A stretch of DNA of 45,010 bases, taken from Bacteroides sp. GTDB taxonomy: Bacteria > Bacteroidota > Bacteroidia > Bacteroidales > Bacteroidaceae. The DNA lies in NCBI GenBank assembly GCA_015060705.1, contig SUXY01000023.1, positions 1 through 45,010 on the forward strand. Direction: 5' to 3'. The notes beneath the pieces were generated by a model. It worked only from the letters and a program-made list of their open reading frames with translations, was not told the origin of the DNA and searched no databases. A program made the position numbers and the translations under genes. Below are positions 8,205 to 16,716 of the stretch, piece after piece. How positions within the stretch are numbered: the stretch's first letter is position 1; each line of letters begins with the position of its first letter.

Positions 8205-8519
8205 ATGGCAGGACCTATAATAATGACAGAAGAGTATTGGAAAAACAGCCAATTCTCTATTGCTAGATTCTATGGTAGAATTAATTTGAATGGAAAAATG
8301 TTTTATGTTGTCAATAAGGAGGGTATCACAGTCCTGGAACTTAGTGATCCAAACAGTCCGTATTATGTAGAGGGTGACAAGGTTATTCAACCGGGAGAAC
8401 CTTGTGACCTGGTACATGAAGACTGGATACCTATATATAAAGTATTAGGTCGAGACAAAACAATTGAACTGGTAAAGAACAATACCCCTTTGGTTGAAGC
8501 ATTAAAAATGATTGAATGA
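8205..8519 (+). CDS. Early phage protein, unknown
   Basis: 104 aa, starting at the ATG one base after the previous stop. Beta-rich in appearance (GRINLNGKMFYVVNKEGITVLEL), without membrane segments or recognisable catalytic motifs. Tight spacing on both sides argues for co-translation with its neighbours. Confidence 0.65.
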   Translation: MAGPIIMTEEYWKNSQFSIARFYGRINLNGKMFYVVNKEGITVLELSDPNSPYYVEGDKVIQPGEPCDLVHEDWIPIYKVLGRDKTIELVKNNTPLVEALKMIE

Positions 8520-8520
8520 T

Positions 8521-8877
8521 ATGAAGAAAGGTCAGAAAGTTAGAATCAAATCATCTGGAAAGATTGGGGTGATTGCAGATAGTGAATTCTTTCATTGGGG
8601 TGGAAGAAAGCATGTGAGATATGAAGTGAAGTTTGATAAACAAAAGGATACAGTTTGGTATCCGAAGGAGGAATTGACTACGGACTTGGTAGAACGTGCT
8701 ACAGTCGTTTTCTGTGGGGAGAATGGTTCTTTGAGTATAGAGTTTTCTTTTCATAGAGAAAAGAATTATTCAATGGATTTAACGCTTACGTGTAATCCGG
8801 AAAACATACAGGAACATTATGGGCTTCATGTATTCTTATTTAATATGCTGAAAGAAAGGCTATATGGCAACTCATAA
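8521..8877 (+). CDS. Early phage protein with KOW-like N-terminus
   Basis: 118 aa from the ATG at 8521, one base after the previous stop (an upstream TTG at 8512 is unlikely). The N-terminus MKKGQKVRIKSSGKIGVIAD resembles the small beta-barrel KOW/SH3-like motif of nucleic-acid-associated proteins, and the rest is unrecognised. The resemblance is weak and no function is assigned. It is the last of the three-gene cluster before an attenuator-like hairpin and the primase-helicase. Confidence 0.65.
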   Translation: MKKGQKVRIKSSGKIGVIADSEFFHWGGRKHVRYEVKFDKQKDTVWYPKEELTTDLVERATVVFCGENGSLSIEFSFHREKNYSMDLTLTCNPENIQEHYGLHVFLFNMLKERLYGNS

Positions 8878-8898
8878 GTTAGTTAATATTTGGTTCCG

Positions 8899-8938
8899 CC
8901 ACCCGGAGGTGCGAATTTCGTCCTTTCGGGTGGTTTTG
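8899..8938 (+). terminator. Weak terminator or attenuator before the primase-helicase gene
   Basis: CCACCCG (8899-8905) pairs exactly with CGGGTGG (8927-8933) and is followed by TTTTGG. The stem is good but the T-run is short, so partial termination or an RNA-processing role is more likely than a full stop. It separates the small early genes from the replication gene. Confidence 0.45.
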
Positions 8939-8972
8939 GTTATCCGTTAATTTGTGCTCTAAATCTCAAGCT

Positions 8973-11900
8973 ATGTACTTCAATGAAGATGAAATCCGAA
9001 GAATAAATGATGCTGCCGAAGGGCGGTTGCTCGATGTGGTGGAGAAATTCCATACCATGCGAAAGAGTGGTCAGTTATCCTATGTGTGTGACTGCCCGAA
9101 ATGTAATGCGGCCAAGAAGTTCACTGTCACACCTTCGAAAAATATATTCAAGTGTTTTTCCTGTAACGAAATGGCCGGAAAAGGTGCCATCTCATATCTG
9201 ATGACCGTAGAAGGGTACAGTTATACGGATGCTTTGGAGTTTCTGGCCAAGGAATTCAATGTGATCCTGGACGAACGCCCACAGAAGAAGCCGGCAAAGG
9301 CTGCACCTGTCAAGATGAAAAAGGGCAGCAAGGCTGCAAAGGGGGTGGATGCGGAATCTTATTGCGCTAAGATGTTGGCCGAATCCGGACTTACCTTCGA
9401 GGATGTGACAGCCAATGTCTATAAGAGTGACGACAAGTCTTCTATCTTCCAGGCACGTACTTTCAAACCGGGTACCATCGATGATCGTGGCCAATTGACC
9501 TCAAAAGGCGATGATGTCATCATTGAATACTATGATTTGGACGGTCTTCCTGTACGCTATACCCAGAAAGACAGTAAGCGGAGAGCTGCAGGTGAAAGCA
9601 AGGAATACTATCGGGTGCGCTGGCAGTTCCCTGACATGCATTTGGATAAGGAAGGCAAACCTTTTAAGTACAAATCCCCTCCGGGCAGTGGTACACCCAT
9701 CTACATTCCGGAAAAGATACGTGCTGCATTCAAAGCACATACCCCCATCGATCGGCTTTACATCCAGGAAGGTGAAAAGAAAGCGGAGAAGGCTTGCAAA
9801 CATGGCATCCCTTCCATCGCTGTGTCCGGCATTCAGAACTTGGGCAATAAAGGCACTTTGCCTGAGGACTTTGTCCGGATTGTGACAGCTTGCCAAGTGA
9901 AGGAAGTTGCATTTGTGTTCGATTCCGATTGGGATGATATCAGTACCAACATCAAGATCAATGACCAGGTAGAGAAACGTCCTCGATGCTTTTTCTATGC
10001 AGCCAAGAACTTCAAGGAATATATGCGTACCTTGAAGAACCGGGATATCTATGTAGAGGTTTTCGTTGGCCATATCCGGAAGAATGAAGCCGGCGATAAG
10101 GGACTGGATGACTTGTTGGCCAATACACTTCGGGGACGTGAAGACGAACTGGCCAATGATTTCAATTTTGCATGCAATGACAAGCGTGGTGCCGGGCAAT
10201 TCGTTGAGATGTTCAAGATTACGGCATATACCGACCACAAGCTGGCCGAATTGTGGTGCCTCCATTCCCACGAAGCATTTGCCGAACGGCATAAGGATAT
10301 ACTGAAAAATCTTCCCGAATTCCTTTTCGGTAGATATCGGTGGAAGTTTGACGAGAACGGCAAGGTGGTATTGGCACAGCCTTTCGATGCTGACGAGCAG
10401 TTTTGGAAGGTGGTCATCAAGAACCAGGGCAAGGATTCCGAACGTACGGAATATGAATTCTGTTATGTGAACTCACAGAACTTCCTTCAGAACCGTGGAT
10501 TCGGGAGACTTCGCCGCTTGGATCGTACTTATCAGTTTGTACATCTGGAACCACCGGTGGTACGTTCCATCGAAGCGAGCGATGCCCGTGATTACTTGTT
10601 TCAGTTTGCCAAGCACAACTGCTGCGTGGGTGTAAATGAAATGCTCATCAAGGGTGTAAGCCAGTATGTAGGTCCGGACAAGCTTTCGTTGCTTGACTTT
10701 GTTCATCCCAACTTTATCCGCCCTACCAGAGACCAGCAATATTTCTATTTCGACAAGACCTGTTGGTTGGTGACCAAGGATGAAGTATCTGAAATGGGGT
10801 ACGAGAAAATCACCCATCATATATGGGAGGAGCAGCGAAGGAACTATCCGGCCAAGCATCTCGGGAAGCCGCTAATCACGTTCAGTCGCGCTGATGAAGA
10901 TGTATTTACCTATGAAATTTCCGAAGAAGGGGAGAAATGCCACTATCTCCAGTTCCTGATCAACACGAGCAACTTCACTTGGCGCAAGCCGGACAACGAA
11001 GTGACCGACATCGAACGGAACGAGAACCGGACGCATCTGCTGAGTAAGCTTTGCGCCATCGGCTACATGCTGATGGAAGCCAAGGATAACAACGTGGCAC
11101 GTGCGGTTATCGGTATGGACGGTAAACAGAGTGAAGTAGGGGACTCCAACGGACGTTCCGGAAAGTCGTTGATTGGCGAACTGATGCGTAACGTGATGCC
11201 GATAGCCTATATACCAGGCAAGAACTCGGACATATTCAAGGACCAGTTTGTCTGGAATGACGTACAGGAGAATACCAAGCTGGTCTTTATCGATGACGTG
11301 CTTCAGAACTTCAACTTTGAATTCCTTTTCCCGAACATTACTGGCGACTGGAGTGTAAATTACAAGGGTGGCCGAAGAATGACGCTTCCTTTCACCCAAT
11401 CGCCGAAGATATACATAGCTACCAATCATGCCATCCGTGGCGAAGGTTCTTCCTTTACCGACCGCCAATGGCTGTTGGCATTTTCGGATTTCTACAATGA
11501 CCACCACAAACCGGTAGACGATTTCGGTTCCCTATTCTTCAGTGAATGGGATTTTGACCAATGGAATTTGTGTTGGAACTTGTTGGCCAACTGTATCCAG
11601 TTGTATCTTACTTTTGGAGTGATCCAGGCACCGGGTGAGCGATTGGAGCAACGCAAGCGCCGGCAAGAAATGGGAGAGGCTCTGATATCATGGGCTGACG
11701 AGTATTTTTCAGACTCAACCAAGATTGGTACAGCCATTCCCCGGAAGGAATTGTACGATGCATTCTGCAATTACGATCCACAACAACGCAAGTACATTTC
11801 ATCGACAGCCTTCAAGAAAAAGTTCAAGATGTATTGTTCCTGGAAGGGATATGTACTCAATCCTCATAAATATGACAGCGTGACCGGCTTGCCTTTCCAA

Positions 11901-12026
11901 GTTGATAAGGACGGCCGTCCTATAGTGGACGACAAATCCGGAGGTGTTGAGTATTTTACTTTAGGGATAAACAAGGATTTGGTTCAGCCTTCTACCGAAT
12001 CAAGTGAACATTTGATAGATTTCTGA
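8973..12026 (+). CDS. Phage primase-helicase (zinc ribbon, Toprim, SF3-type ATPase)
   Basis: A 1017-aa replication protein. Numbering from the ATG at 8973 (a TTG seven codons upstream is possible), cysteines 39, 41, 44, 61 and 64 form a DnaG-like zinc ribbon. EGEKKAEKA starts at about 266 and FDSDWDD at about 316; these are the Toprim acid motifs of primases. The C-terminal ATPase has a Walker A GDSNGRSGKS (723-732), Walker B VFIDD (ending near 775) and a sensor IYIATNHA, as in D5/DUF5906-type SF3 helicases. It would both prime and unwind phage DNA. The sequence is complete with no broken motif. No phage DNA polymerase is visible, so the host polymerase is presumably recruited. Confidence 0.9.
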   Translation: MYFNEDEIRRINDAAEGRLLDVVEKFHTMRKSGQLSYVCDCPKCNAAKKFTVTPSKNIFKCFSCNEMAGKGAISYLMTVEGYSYTDALEFLAKEFNVILDERPQKKPAKAAPVKMKKGSKAAKGVDAESYCAKMLAESGLTFEDVTANVYKSDDKSSIFQARTFKPGTIDDRGQLTSKGDDVIIEYYDLDGLPVRYTQKDSKRRAAGESKEYYRVRWQFPDMHLDKEGKPFKYKSPPGSGTPIYIPEKIRAAFKAHTPIDRLYIQEGEKKAEKACKHGIPSIAVSGIQNLGNKGTLPEDFVRIVTACQVKEVAFVFDSDWDDISTNIKINDQVEKRPRCFFYAAKNFKEYMRTLKNRDIYVEVFVGHIRKNEAGDKGLDDLLANTLRGREDELANDFNFACNDKRGAGQFVEMFKITAYTDHKLAELWCLHSHEAFAERHKDILKNLPEFLFGRYRWKFDENGKVVLAQPFDADEQFWKVVIKNQGKDSERTEYEFCYVNSQNFLQNRGFGRLRRLDRTYQFVHLEPPVVRSIEASDARDYLFQFAKHNCCVGVNEMLIKGVSQYVGPDKLSLLDFVHPNFIRPTRDQQYFYFDKTCWLVTKDEVSEMGYEKITHHIWEEQRRNYPAKHLGKPLITFSRADEDVFTYEISEEGEKCHYLQFLINTSNFTWRKPDNEVTDIERNENRTHLLSKLCAIGYMLMEAKDNNVARAVIGMDGKQSEVGDSNGRSGKSLIGELMRNVMPIAYIPGKNSDIFKDQFVWNDVQENTKLVFIDDVLQNFNFEFLFPNITGDWSVNYKGGRRMTLPFTQSPKIYIATNHAIRGEGSSFTDRQWLLAFSDFYNDHHKPVDDFGSLFFSEWDFDQWNLCWNLLANCIQLYLTFGVIQAPGERLEQRKRRQEMGEALISWADEYFSDSTKIGTAIPRKELYDAFCNYDPQQRKYISSTAFKKKFKMYCSWKGYVLNPHKYDSVTGLPFQVDKDGRPIVDDKSGGVEYFTLGINKDLVQPSTESSEHLIDF

Positions 12027-12364
12027 TGATGCCTAGGAGTTATAGTGAAATATTGGCAAAGGTGGAACCTATATACGAGGCACAGCCGGAGAGGTTCACC
12101 AAGTTCTACGACCGGATTACAGTTCTTTTGAATGATTTGAAACCGGGAACAAGTATCCTGATTGCAGAACATTGTACTCCTCGTTCACTTGAGTTGTTCA
12201 TGGATGTTGCCGAAATGGTCATCATTGAAGATCTGATGCACCGGGATGCTATGGACGGTGTACTGGAGTTTAGTGATGACAGGAAAAGTATTCGTAGGAC
12301 AGAGGTGTATAGACCGTCGAAAAGTTTATATTCTTCTTATCGAAGAAGCATGGAGCATTCCTAA
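12026..12364 (+). CDS. Small protein co-translated with the primase-helicase, unknown
   Basis: 112 aa; its ATG overlaps the primase-helicase stop codon (TGATGATG), indicating translational coupling. A second ATG follows immediately. Mostly helical, with a basic tail (YRPSKSLYSSYRRS). No family is recognised; a replication accessory role is inferred from position only. Confidence 0.6.
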   Translation: MMPRSYSEILAKVEPIYEAQPERFTKFYDRITVLLNDLKPGTSILIAEHCTPRSLELFMDVAEMVIIEDLMHRDAMDGVLEFSDDRKSIRRTEVYRPSKSLYSSYRRSMEHS

Positions 12365-12423
12365 TTTAAGACATTGTAAAGATACTGATTTTCTGCGAAT
12401 TAAACAAATAATATAGAAGATAA

Positions 12424-12750
12424 ATGCTGAAGAAAGAGAACAAAATATTCGTCGTGGTTTGCCCGGACTTGCAATTGAGGAAACAGCTTATCGCCAGACT
12501 GGCAGTCAAACTGGGGTTTGCATTGATTCCTAGCGACGCCATGAAACTGATTAAGCAGAATGTACATGCCTATGATCTTTCAACGGCATATTTCGTGATG
12601 TGCTCCGAGTACAGTTTTAGAGGTGCGTCAATTACAAACCAAAGGTTGTACGAAATGGCAGCAAGAGGCATCTGTGTTATCGTAGGTGTACGCGCATTGC
12701 CTCGTGAATATGAATTGATATCGCAGGCTTTTTATCCTGATAACCTTTAG
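12424..12750 (+). CDS. Early phage protein, Rossmann-like in appearance, unknown
   Basis: 108 aa with alternating strands and helices (KIFVVVCPDLQLRKQLIARL, then AYFVMCSEYSFRGASITNQR). The look is of a small nucleotide-binding fold, but no P-loop is present. It is the last gene of the early operon, directly before a strong terminator. Confidence 0.6.
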   Translation: MLKKENKIFVVVCPDLQLRKQLIARLAVKLGFALIPSDAMKLIKQNVHAYDLSTAYFVMCSEYSFRGASITNQRLYEMAARGICVIVGVRALPREYELISQAFYPDNL

Positions 12751-12754
12751 TACG

Positions 12755-12785
12755 AGCGTCCGGTATTCCGGACGCTTTCTTTTTC
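12755..12785 (+). terminator. Strong intrinsic terminator ending the early operon
   Basis: AGCGTCCGG and CCGGACGCT form a perfect 9-bp GC-rich stem with a 4-nt loop (TATT), followed by TTCTTTTT. It starts five bases after the preceding stop codon. Confidence 0.9.
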
Positions 12786-13265
12786 GGTTTTCCCTTGTAC
12801 CCTTTACCGGGTTCCAAAAACTTTTGGACAAGGGTGCGGTCGTGCCGCTGGTGAGGCACATATATTATTTTTTTATTTATTTCTTTATTTAAAAAAGTGA
12901 CCTTATTAAAAATGAATATTTTTTCGTGCAATCGTGCAAAATATAGATTTTTACACCTTAATGAATTAATATACAATAATTTGTGCTTTGCACAAAAATC
13001 GCACAAAAACGTACGAATTGTACAAAATTGCACAAAAACGGCTTTTGTACGCACAACGAATTTCTGTACAAAACTTGTACGAATTTTGTGCGTAGCGGAA
13101 GGAGTTGTATTTCAGAGGGTTGCAAGGGGTTGTTGTCGGGTGGAGGTACGTTTGCACAAAAATCTACGATTGATATAAAAAGGTGCGCTTATGGGTAGAT
13201 AATACTATAAAAACTTGACTATTTCAATAAGATTTCGTATCTTAGTAGTTAAAAATCAATCGTTT
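12786..13265. repeat. Iteron-like repeat region, candidate replication origin
   Basis: This 480-bp stretch carries no convincing gene. It holds GCACAAAAA at 12990, 13001, 13030 and 13154, TGTACAAAA at 13019 and 13065, and inverted copies (TTTTGTAC at 13043, ATTTTGTGCG at 13083, TTTGTGC at 12980). The first two copies are 11 bp apart, and the copies at 13019 and 13030 are also 11 bp apart, one helical turn. An AT-rich block (about 12865-12980) lies beside them. Clustered short repeats beside an AT-rich stretch, just after the primase-helicase operon, are typical of replication origins. Function is inferred. Confidence 0.55.
13215..13245 (+). promoter_or_regulatory. Possible promoter of the head region
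   Basis: TTGA (13215-13218), 19 bp, TATCTTAG (13238-13245) is close to the Bacteroides TTTG-N19-TAnnTTTG pattern. It lies 20 bp before the ATG at 13266. Both boxes deviate from consensus. Confidence 0.4.
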
Positions 13266-13781
13266 ATGAGCCAAAAAGAGAGAACAAAACCATTTGTAGT
13301 AATAGAACTGGAGCCATACCTTCAGGATTTCCTGTTCCATGAGTTCGGTCAGCCCCGGAATCATGACGGAATCGTAGTGTCAGGTACTCACGATATCGGT
13401 AGGATGATACAGGCATTGGTGACGGTAAGTGACAAACCTCGCAAACAGCCGTTGGGTGATCATCCGGTGACGCTCTATCTACCTATCCAGTCGTGGAACC
13501 ATGCATTGTTCGAAGAGAACTTCATCTACATACCGGAGTGGAAGCAGCACCAGTTGCGGTTGTATATCGAGGCGAGTTTCCGGATCAAGGTTCGGGAGTA
13601 TTTCTTGGCCGGTCATCAGAAGGGGTATCGTCAGGATCATATCATCCGTGCATTCCTTGAAGCGTACAACATCAAGCACAATGCACTCAGTTATGACCAG
13701 TTGAAACAGTTGGATTATCGTAATAGACGTAAGATCACGAGGGAAATAGCTGCTGACATCAACAATGCCGTGCCGAAGTGA
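13266..13781 (+). CDS. Conserved-looking phage protein, unknown
   Basis: 171 aa from the ATG at 13266; an extension to 13215 would overlap the putative promoter and is rejected. The protein is soluble and basic, beginning MSQKERTKPFVVIELEPYL. The second half is helical, with many Arg/Lys residues (YRNRRKITREIAADI). No motif identifies it. It stands alone between the candidate origin and the head genes, so it could serve replication or head assembly. Confidence 0.65.
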   Translation: MSQKERTKPFVVIELEPYLQDFLFHEFGQPRNHDGIVVSGTHDIGRMIQALVTVSDKPRKQPLGDHPVTLYLPIQSWNHALFEENFIYIPEWKQHQLRLYIEASFRIKVREYFLAGHQKGYRQDHIIRAFLEAYNIKHNALSYDQLKQLDYRNRRKITREIAADINNAVPK

Positions 13782-13852
13782 AAACAATTATTAACAAATT
13801 AATTTTTAACCGATTTGTCCCTTTTTGCTCACATTTTAATTAAAACATAACC

Positions 13853-14263
13853 ATGAATGACAAGCATTCGGCTATATGCCACCTTATCTTTTATGAACTT
13901 TCTGCAATATCAATACAGTCAAGAATTGGGGTACCAACAGCAAAACTTACAATTATCACTGAAGGTATTAAATTGCCTGTAACAAGTACTTCTTTATCTG
14001 AAGTTCGTTCCGCAAACGGCAGTTTTGTAGATATTGAACTATCTGCAAAGATAACGGATACTTCCGTTTCATCAGAAGACATGCTTTTACAATGTTCCTA
14101 TCGATATGGAATACTCGAACTCCATTACACCGATGGTTCCAGAAAGTTATTGGGATCAAAACAGTCACCGGTGTTTTTGACATACGAAAAATCGGGTATC
14201 CCGGCAGCTTTCATCCTGTCTGTCAAAGGCACACAGCCTGAATATGCAAAATTCATATCGTAA
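13853..14263 (+). CDS. Phage protein with LGxxxxPVxLTYE motif, possibly structural
   Basis: 136 aa, beta-rich. Its C-terminal half reads DGSRKLLGSKQSPVFLTYEK followed by AFILSVKGTQPEYAKFI. The same layout, an LG(T/S)xxxP element, then a strand, then a small-residue turn, is seen in virion proteins of Bacteroides phages, including the 16717-17292 product in this window (LGRI... and AGTPCTPLQVTQDN). A remote structural relationship is possible. It lies immediately upstream of the first late promoter. Confidence 0.6.
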   Translation: MNDKHSAICHLIFYELSAISIQSRIGVPTAKLTIITEGIKLPVTSTSLSEVRSANGSFVDIELSAKITDTSVSSEDMLLQCSYRYGILELHYTDGSRKLLGSKQSPVFLTYEKSGIPAAFILSVKGTQPEYAKFIS

Positions 14264-14270
14264 TAATTTA

Positions 14271-14305
14271 GTCCTTTTAGCCCGTGGATAGCCATTTTAT
14301 CTTTG
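14271..14305 (+). promoter_or_regulatory. Phage late promoter, copy 1 (head genes)
   Basis: GTCCTTTT (14271-14278), exactly 19 bp, TATCTTTG (14298-14305). The downstream box is a perfect TAnnTTTG; the upstream box replaces the usual TTTG and recurs at four other late positions with identical spacing. It lies 25 bp before the protease ATG at 14331. Confidence 0.75.
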
Positions 14306-14330
14306 TGTTGGGTTAAATTACATAAACGAA

Positions 14331-15233
14331 ATGGTTTTATCACATTTATATAGTGCAATTCTACGGGGTAAATGGTTCATACGGCTGGAGGATGTTGAAG
14401 CCAGTGCCTTGCTAATGCAGCAGGTATTGGACGGCTCCAGTTCCAAATCGGCAGAAGAAAAACTTTCCGACCGTAAGCCGCTGAAGCTTCAGATGACTCA
14501 GATGGCTTCATCCAAAAGCCAGTCTGAAATGCCGGACAATGCGGTGGCCGTCATTCCACTTCATGGTACCATGCTGAAATATGGTACCTATTGTGCGTAT
14601 GGTACCGTAGAAATTGCAGAACTGATACGTGAAGCTGCCAACAATCCGAAAGTGGGTGGAATACTTCTTGATGTGGATTCAGGCGGTGGTGCAGTGGATG
14701 CCATTGCGCCCATCCTGGATGCCTTGGAGTACAACCGTTCGGTCGGCAAGAGTTCGGTGGCTCATTGTGACTTGGCGGCTTCGGCTGCTTATTATGCCGC
14801 ACTGGGTTGTGACGAGATTATTGCCAACAATCAGATATCTGCTGAATTTGGTTCTATCGGTGTAATGATGTCGTTCCCAGATTATGCCAAGTATTATGAG
14901 AATGCCGGCATCAAGATTCATACCATCTATTCCAATCTGTCCGATTACAAGAATGCTCCGTTTGAAGCTGCCAAGAAAGGGGAGTATGACAAGATCAAAG
15001 CCGAAGAACTGGACCCGTTGGCTCGTAAGTTCCAGGAAGCGGTAAAAAATAAGCGCGGAGATAAATTGGTTTTGGACACGGAAGGTATTCTTTCCGGACG
15101 CATGTTCTACGATAACGATGCTTTGGCCTGCGGTTTGATTGATGCTGTGGGTAATAGGGATTTTGCCGTATCACGTGTCCGTTCCATCCGGATAGATGCT
15201 ACTATCAATGATTACGTTAAATCTAAACTTTAA
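14331..15233 (+). CDS. S49-type (SppA/ClpP-fold) prohead protease
   Basis: 300 aa. The crotonase-fold core runs from about 70 to 240. Ser151 in DLAASAAYYAAL is the likely nucleophile, SGGGAVDA forms the oxyanion region, and Lys207 in LSDYKNAP is the probable general base, as in SppA-type enzymes. The gene precedes the major capsid gene by 2 bp, the standard place for the capsid maturation protease that removes scaffolding from the prohead. The ATG at 14331 is set by the late promoter just upstream. Confidence 0.88.
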   Translation: MVLSHLYSAILRGKWFIRLEDVEASALLMQQVLDGSSSKSAEEKLSDRKPLKLQMTQMASSKSQSEMPDNAVAVIPLHGTMLKYGTYCAYGTVEIAELIREAANNPKVGGILLDVDSGGGAVDAIAPILDALEYNRSVGKSSVAHCDLAASAAYYAALGCDEIIANNQISAEFGSIGVMMSFPDYAKYYENAGIKIHTIYSNLSDYKNAPFEAAKKGEYDKIKAEELDPLARKFQEAVKNKRGDKLVLDTEGILSGRMFYDNDALACGLIDAVGNRDFAVSRVRSIRIDATINDYVKSKL

Positions 15234-15235
15234 CT

Positions 15236-16696
15236 ATGTTTCAAAAAGTTCTCAAATTGACATTGGGTTTCCTTGGTATTACAGCTTTTGCCAAGGATGC
15301 TAAGGGCAAGTCAGTCCTTCTGTCAGAACAAAAGAAGAAGCTGACCGACAAGTGGGGTGAAAGATTCGTCGAATCTTTTGAAAATGATTTGGCCGAGTTC
15401 GAAAAGGATGGTGCTACGGCTGAGAGTGCTTTGACTGCCGAACTCGATGCTGAAATGTTGGCGCAATATCAAGCTGACAAGAAATTGTTGGATGAATTGC
15501 AGGCGAAGGTGAAGCAGCTCGAGGCTGACAACGAAAAGATGGCCAAGTCTCCGGCTGGTGGTAATGTACAAGAAGTAAATGGTGGTGTCATGAATCAAAA
15601 CGCATACAAGCCGGACATGAATCTGTCCATCAACAAGAAATACTTTGCGGCTGCATCGGCTGGTTACGAATATAATGGTAATGAAACAGTCGACACAGAG
15701 GAACTTCGTACCGAATTCGGTCGTTATGTGTCAAGTGAGAAGATGCAGATCTTCCTGACTTTGCTCAATCCGACCAACTCCATGCAGTACATGTCCACTA
15801 TCATTACCGACAAGTTCCAGGTGAAGGCTACTCAAGCCAACATCACTTCGGTACTTCAGTCGTTTACTCCGCAGTGGACACCGAAGGGTAAATCGAAGTT
15901 TACTCCGCTCACCATCGAGCAGTATCCGATGAAGATTAACGTGTCAATCTATCCGTCGGACATCATCAACGACGTACTCGGTTACTTGTACGATGAAAAG
16001 TTGGATCCGAAGGATATGCCGATTGTTCGTTACATCGTAGAACAGCTCGTTCGTCCGAAGTTGGAAGAAGACCGTGAACAGGCTATTTCCCGTGGTCGCT
16101 ACGAAGAACCGGCAGTCGGTGAAGACGGCAAGTATAAGGCTGGTGAAACCTTGACTGTGTGTAACGGTTACCTTACTCAGTTGTGTGACTTGTATAAGGA
16201 TAACACCAAACCTGTGAACTGGTTGTTCAAGGGCAAGGCGTTGGGTGTAGGTGCTCAGTTGGTGGCAGACATCGAATCGGCTGTCGATGAAGTATCTCCG
16301 AAGTACAAGAACAAGCATCTGACTATCCATGCTGACCCGGATTTGATTCTCAAGTATTCTCGTGCTTACCGTGATAAGTACCCGAACACTAAGAACGAAG
16401 ACGGTCAGAAGGTGAAGGTGGATTATACCAACTTTACGTTTGCCGGCTTGGAAGGTATGCGTGGTTCCGGAGCATTCTTCATCACTCCGAAGGAAAACTT
16501 CAAGCACATCATGTCGCGTGATCCTAAGAATCAGAAGCTCCGTATGGCTACTCAGGACTACGAAGCCAAGATTTATGGTGAATGGCGTGAAGGTTGCGGT
16601 TTCTGGATTGCAGAAGCAATCTTCGCTTACTTGCCTGAAGCTTTGGTGAACGAAATTTCTCCGGCTGCAGAAGTAACCGGTGAAGATGGACTCTAA
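15236..16696 (+). CDS. Major capsid protein with N-terminal scaffold-like domain
   Basis: 486 aa. Residues of about 20-105 are charged and coiled-coil-like, as expected for a scaffolding (delta) domain cut off by the protease encoded 2 bp upstream. A linker with GGNVQEVNGG follows, then a globular part typical of HK97-type capsid proteins in Bacteroides phages (LTLLNPTNSMQYMSTIITDK; PQWTPKGKSKFTPLTIEQY). Codon choice is strongly biased towards common codons, as usual for a highly expressed gene. The assignment rests on position, size and overall look, not on a catalytic motif. Confidence 0.85.
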   Translation: MFQKVLKLTLGFLGITAFAKDAKGKSVLLSEQKKKLTDKWGERFVESFENDLAEFEKDGATAESALTAELDAEMLAQYQADKKLLDELQAKVKQLEADNEKMAKSPAGGNVQEVNGGVMNQNAYKPDMNLSINKKYFAAASAGYEYNGNETVDTEELRTEFGRYVSSEKMQIFLTLLNPTNSMQYMSTIITDKFQVKATQANITSVLQSFTPQWTPKGKSKFTPLTIEQYPMKINVSIYPSDIINDVLGYLYDEKLDPKDMPIVRYIVEQLVRPKLEEDREQAISRGRYEEPAVGEDGKYKAGETLTVCNGYLTQLCDLYKDNTKPVNWLFKGKALGVGAQLVADIESAVDEVSPKYKNKHLTIHADPDLILKYSRAYRDKYPNTKNEDGQKVKVDYTNFTFAGLEGMRGSGAFFITPKENFKHIMSRDPKNQKLRMATQDYEAKIYGEWREGCGFWIAEAIFAYLPEALVNEISPAAEVTGEDGL

Positions 16697-16716
16697 TTTG
16701 AAAAGGAGGTAATATT

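Noticed and set aside
9501-10292. 263-codon open frame antisense to the primase-helicase gene
   Set aside because: It lies within a gene with clear motifs on the other strand and its translation shows no domain. The same holds for antisense frames at 10872-11507, 15944-16507, 23172-23663, 34932-35552, 36937-37659 and 39899-40393.
12677-13198. Several short frames on both strands in the iteron-like region
   Set aside because: They are rich in Cys, Phe and Asn from the repeats, lack ribosome sites and cross the terminator at 12755.
12786-13265. CRISPR array in the short-repeat region
   Set aside because: Repeats are 9 bp, irregularly spaced and in both orientations, with no spacers of constant length and no cas genes.
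13813-13850. Sixth late promoter at GTCCCTTTTT
   Set aside because: It has an extra C and no TAnnTTTG-like box at 19 bp.
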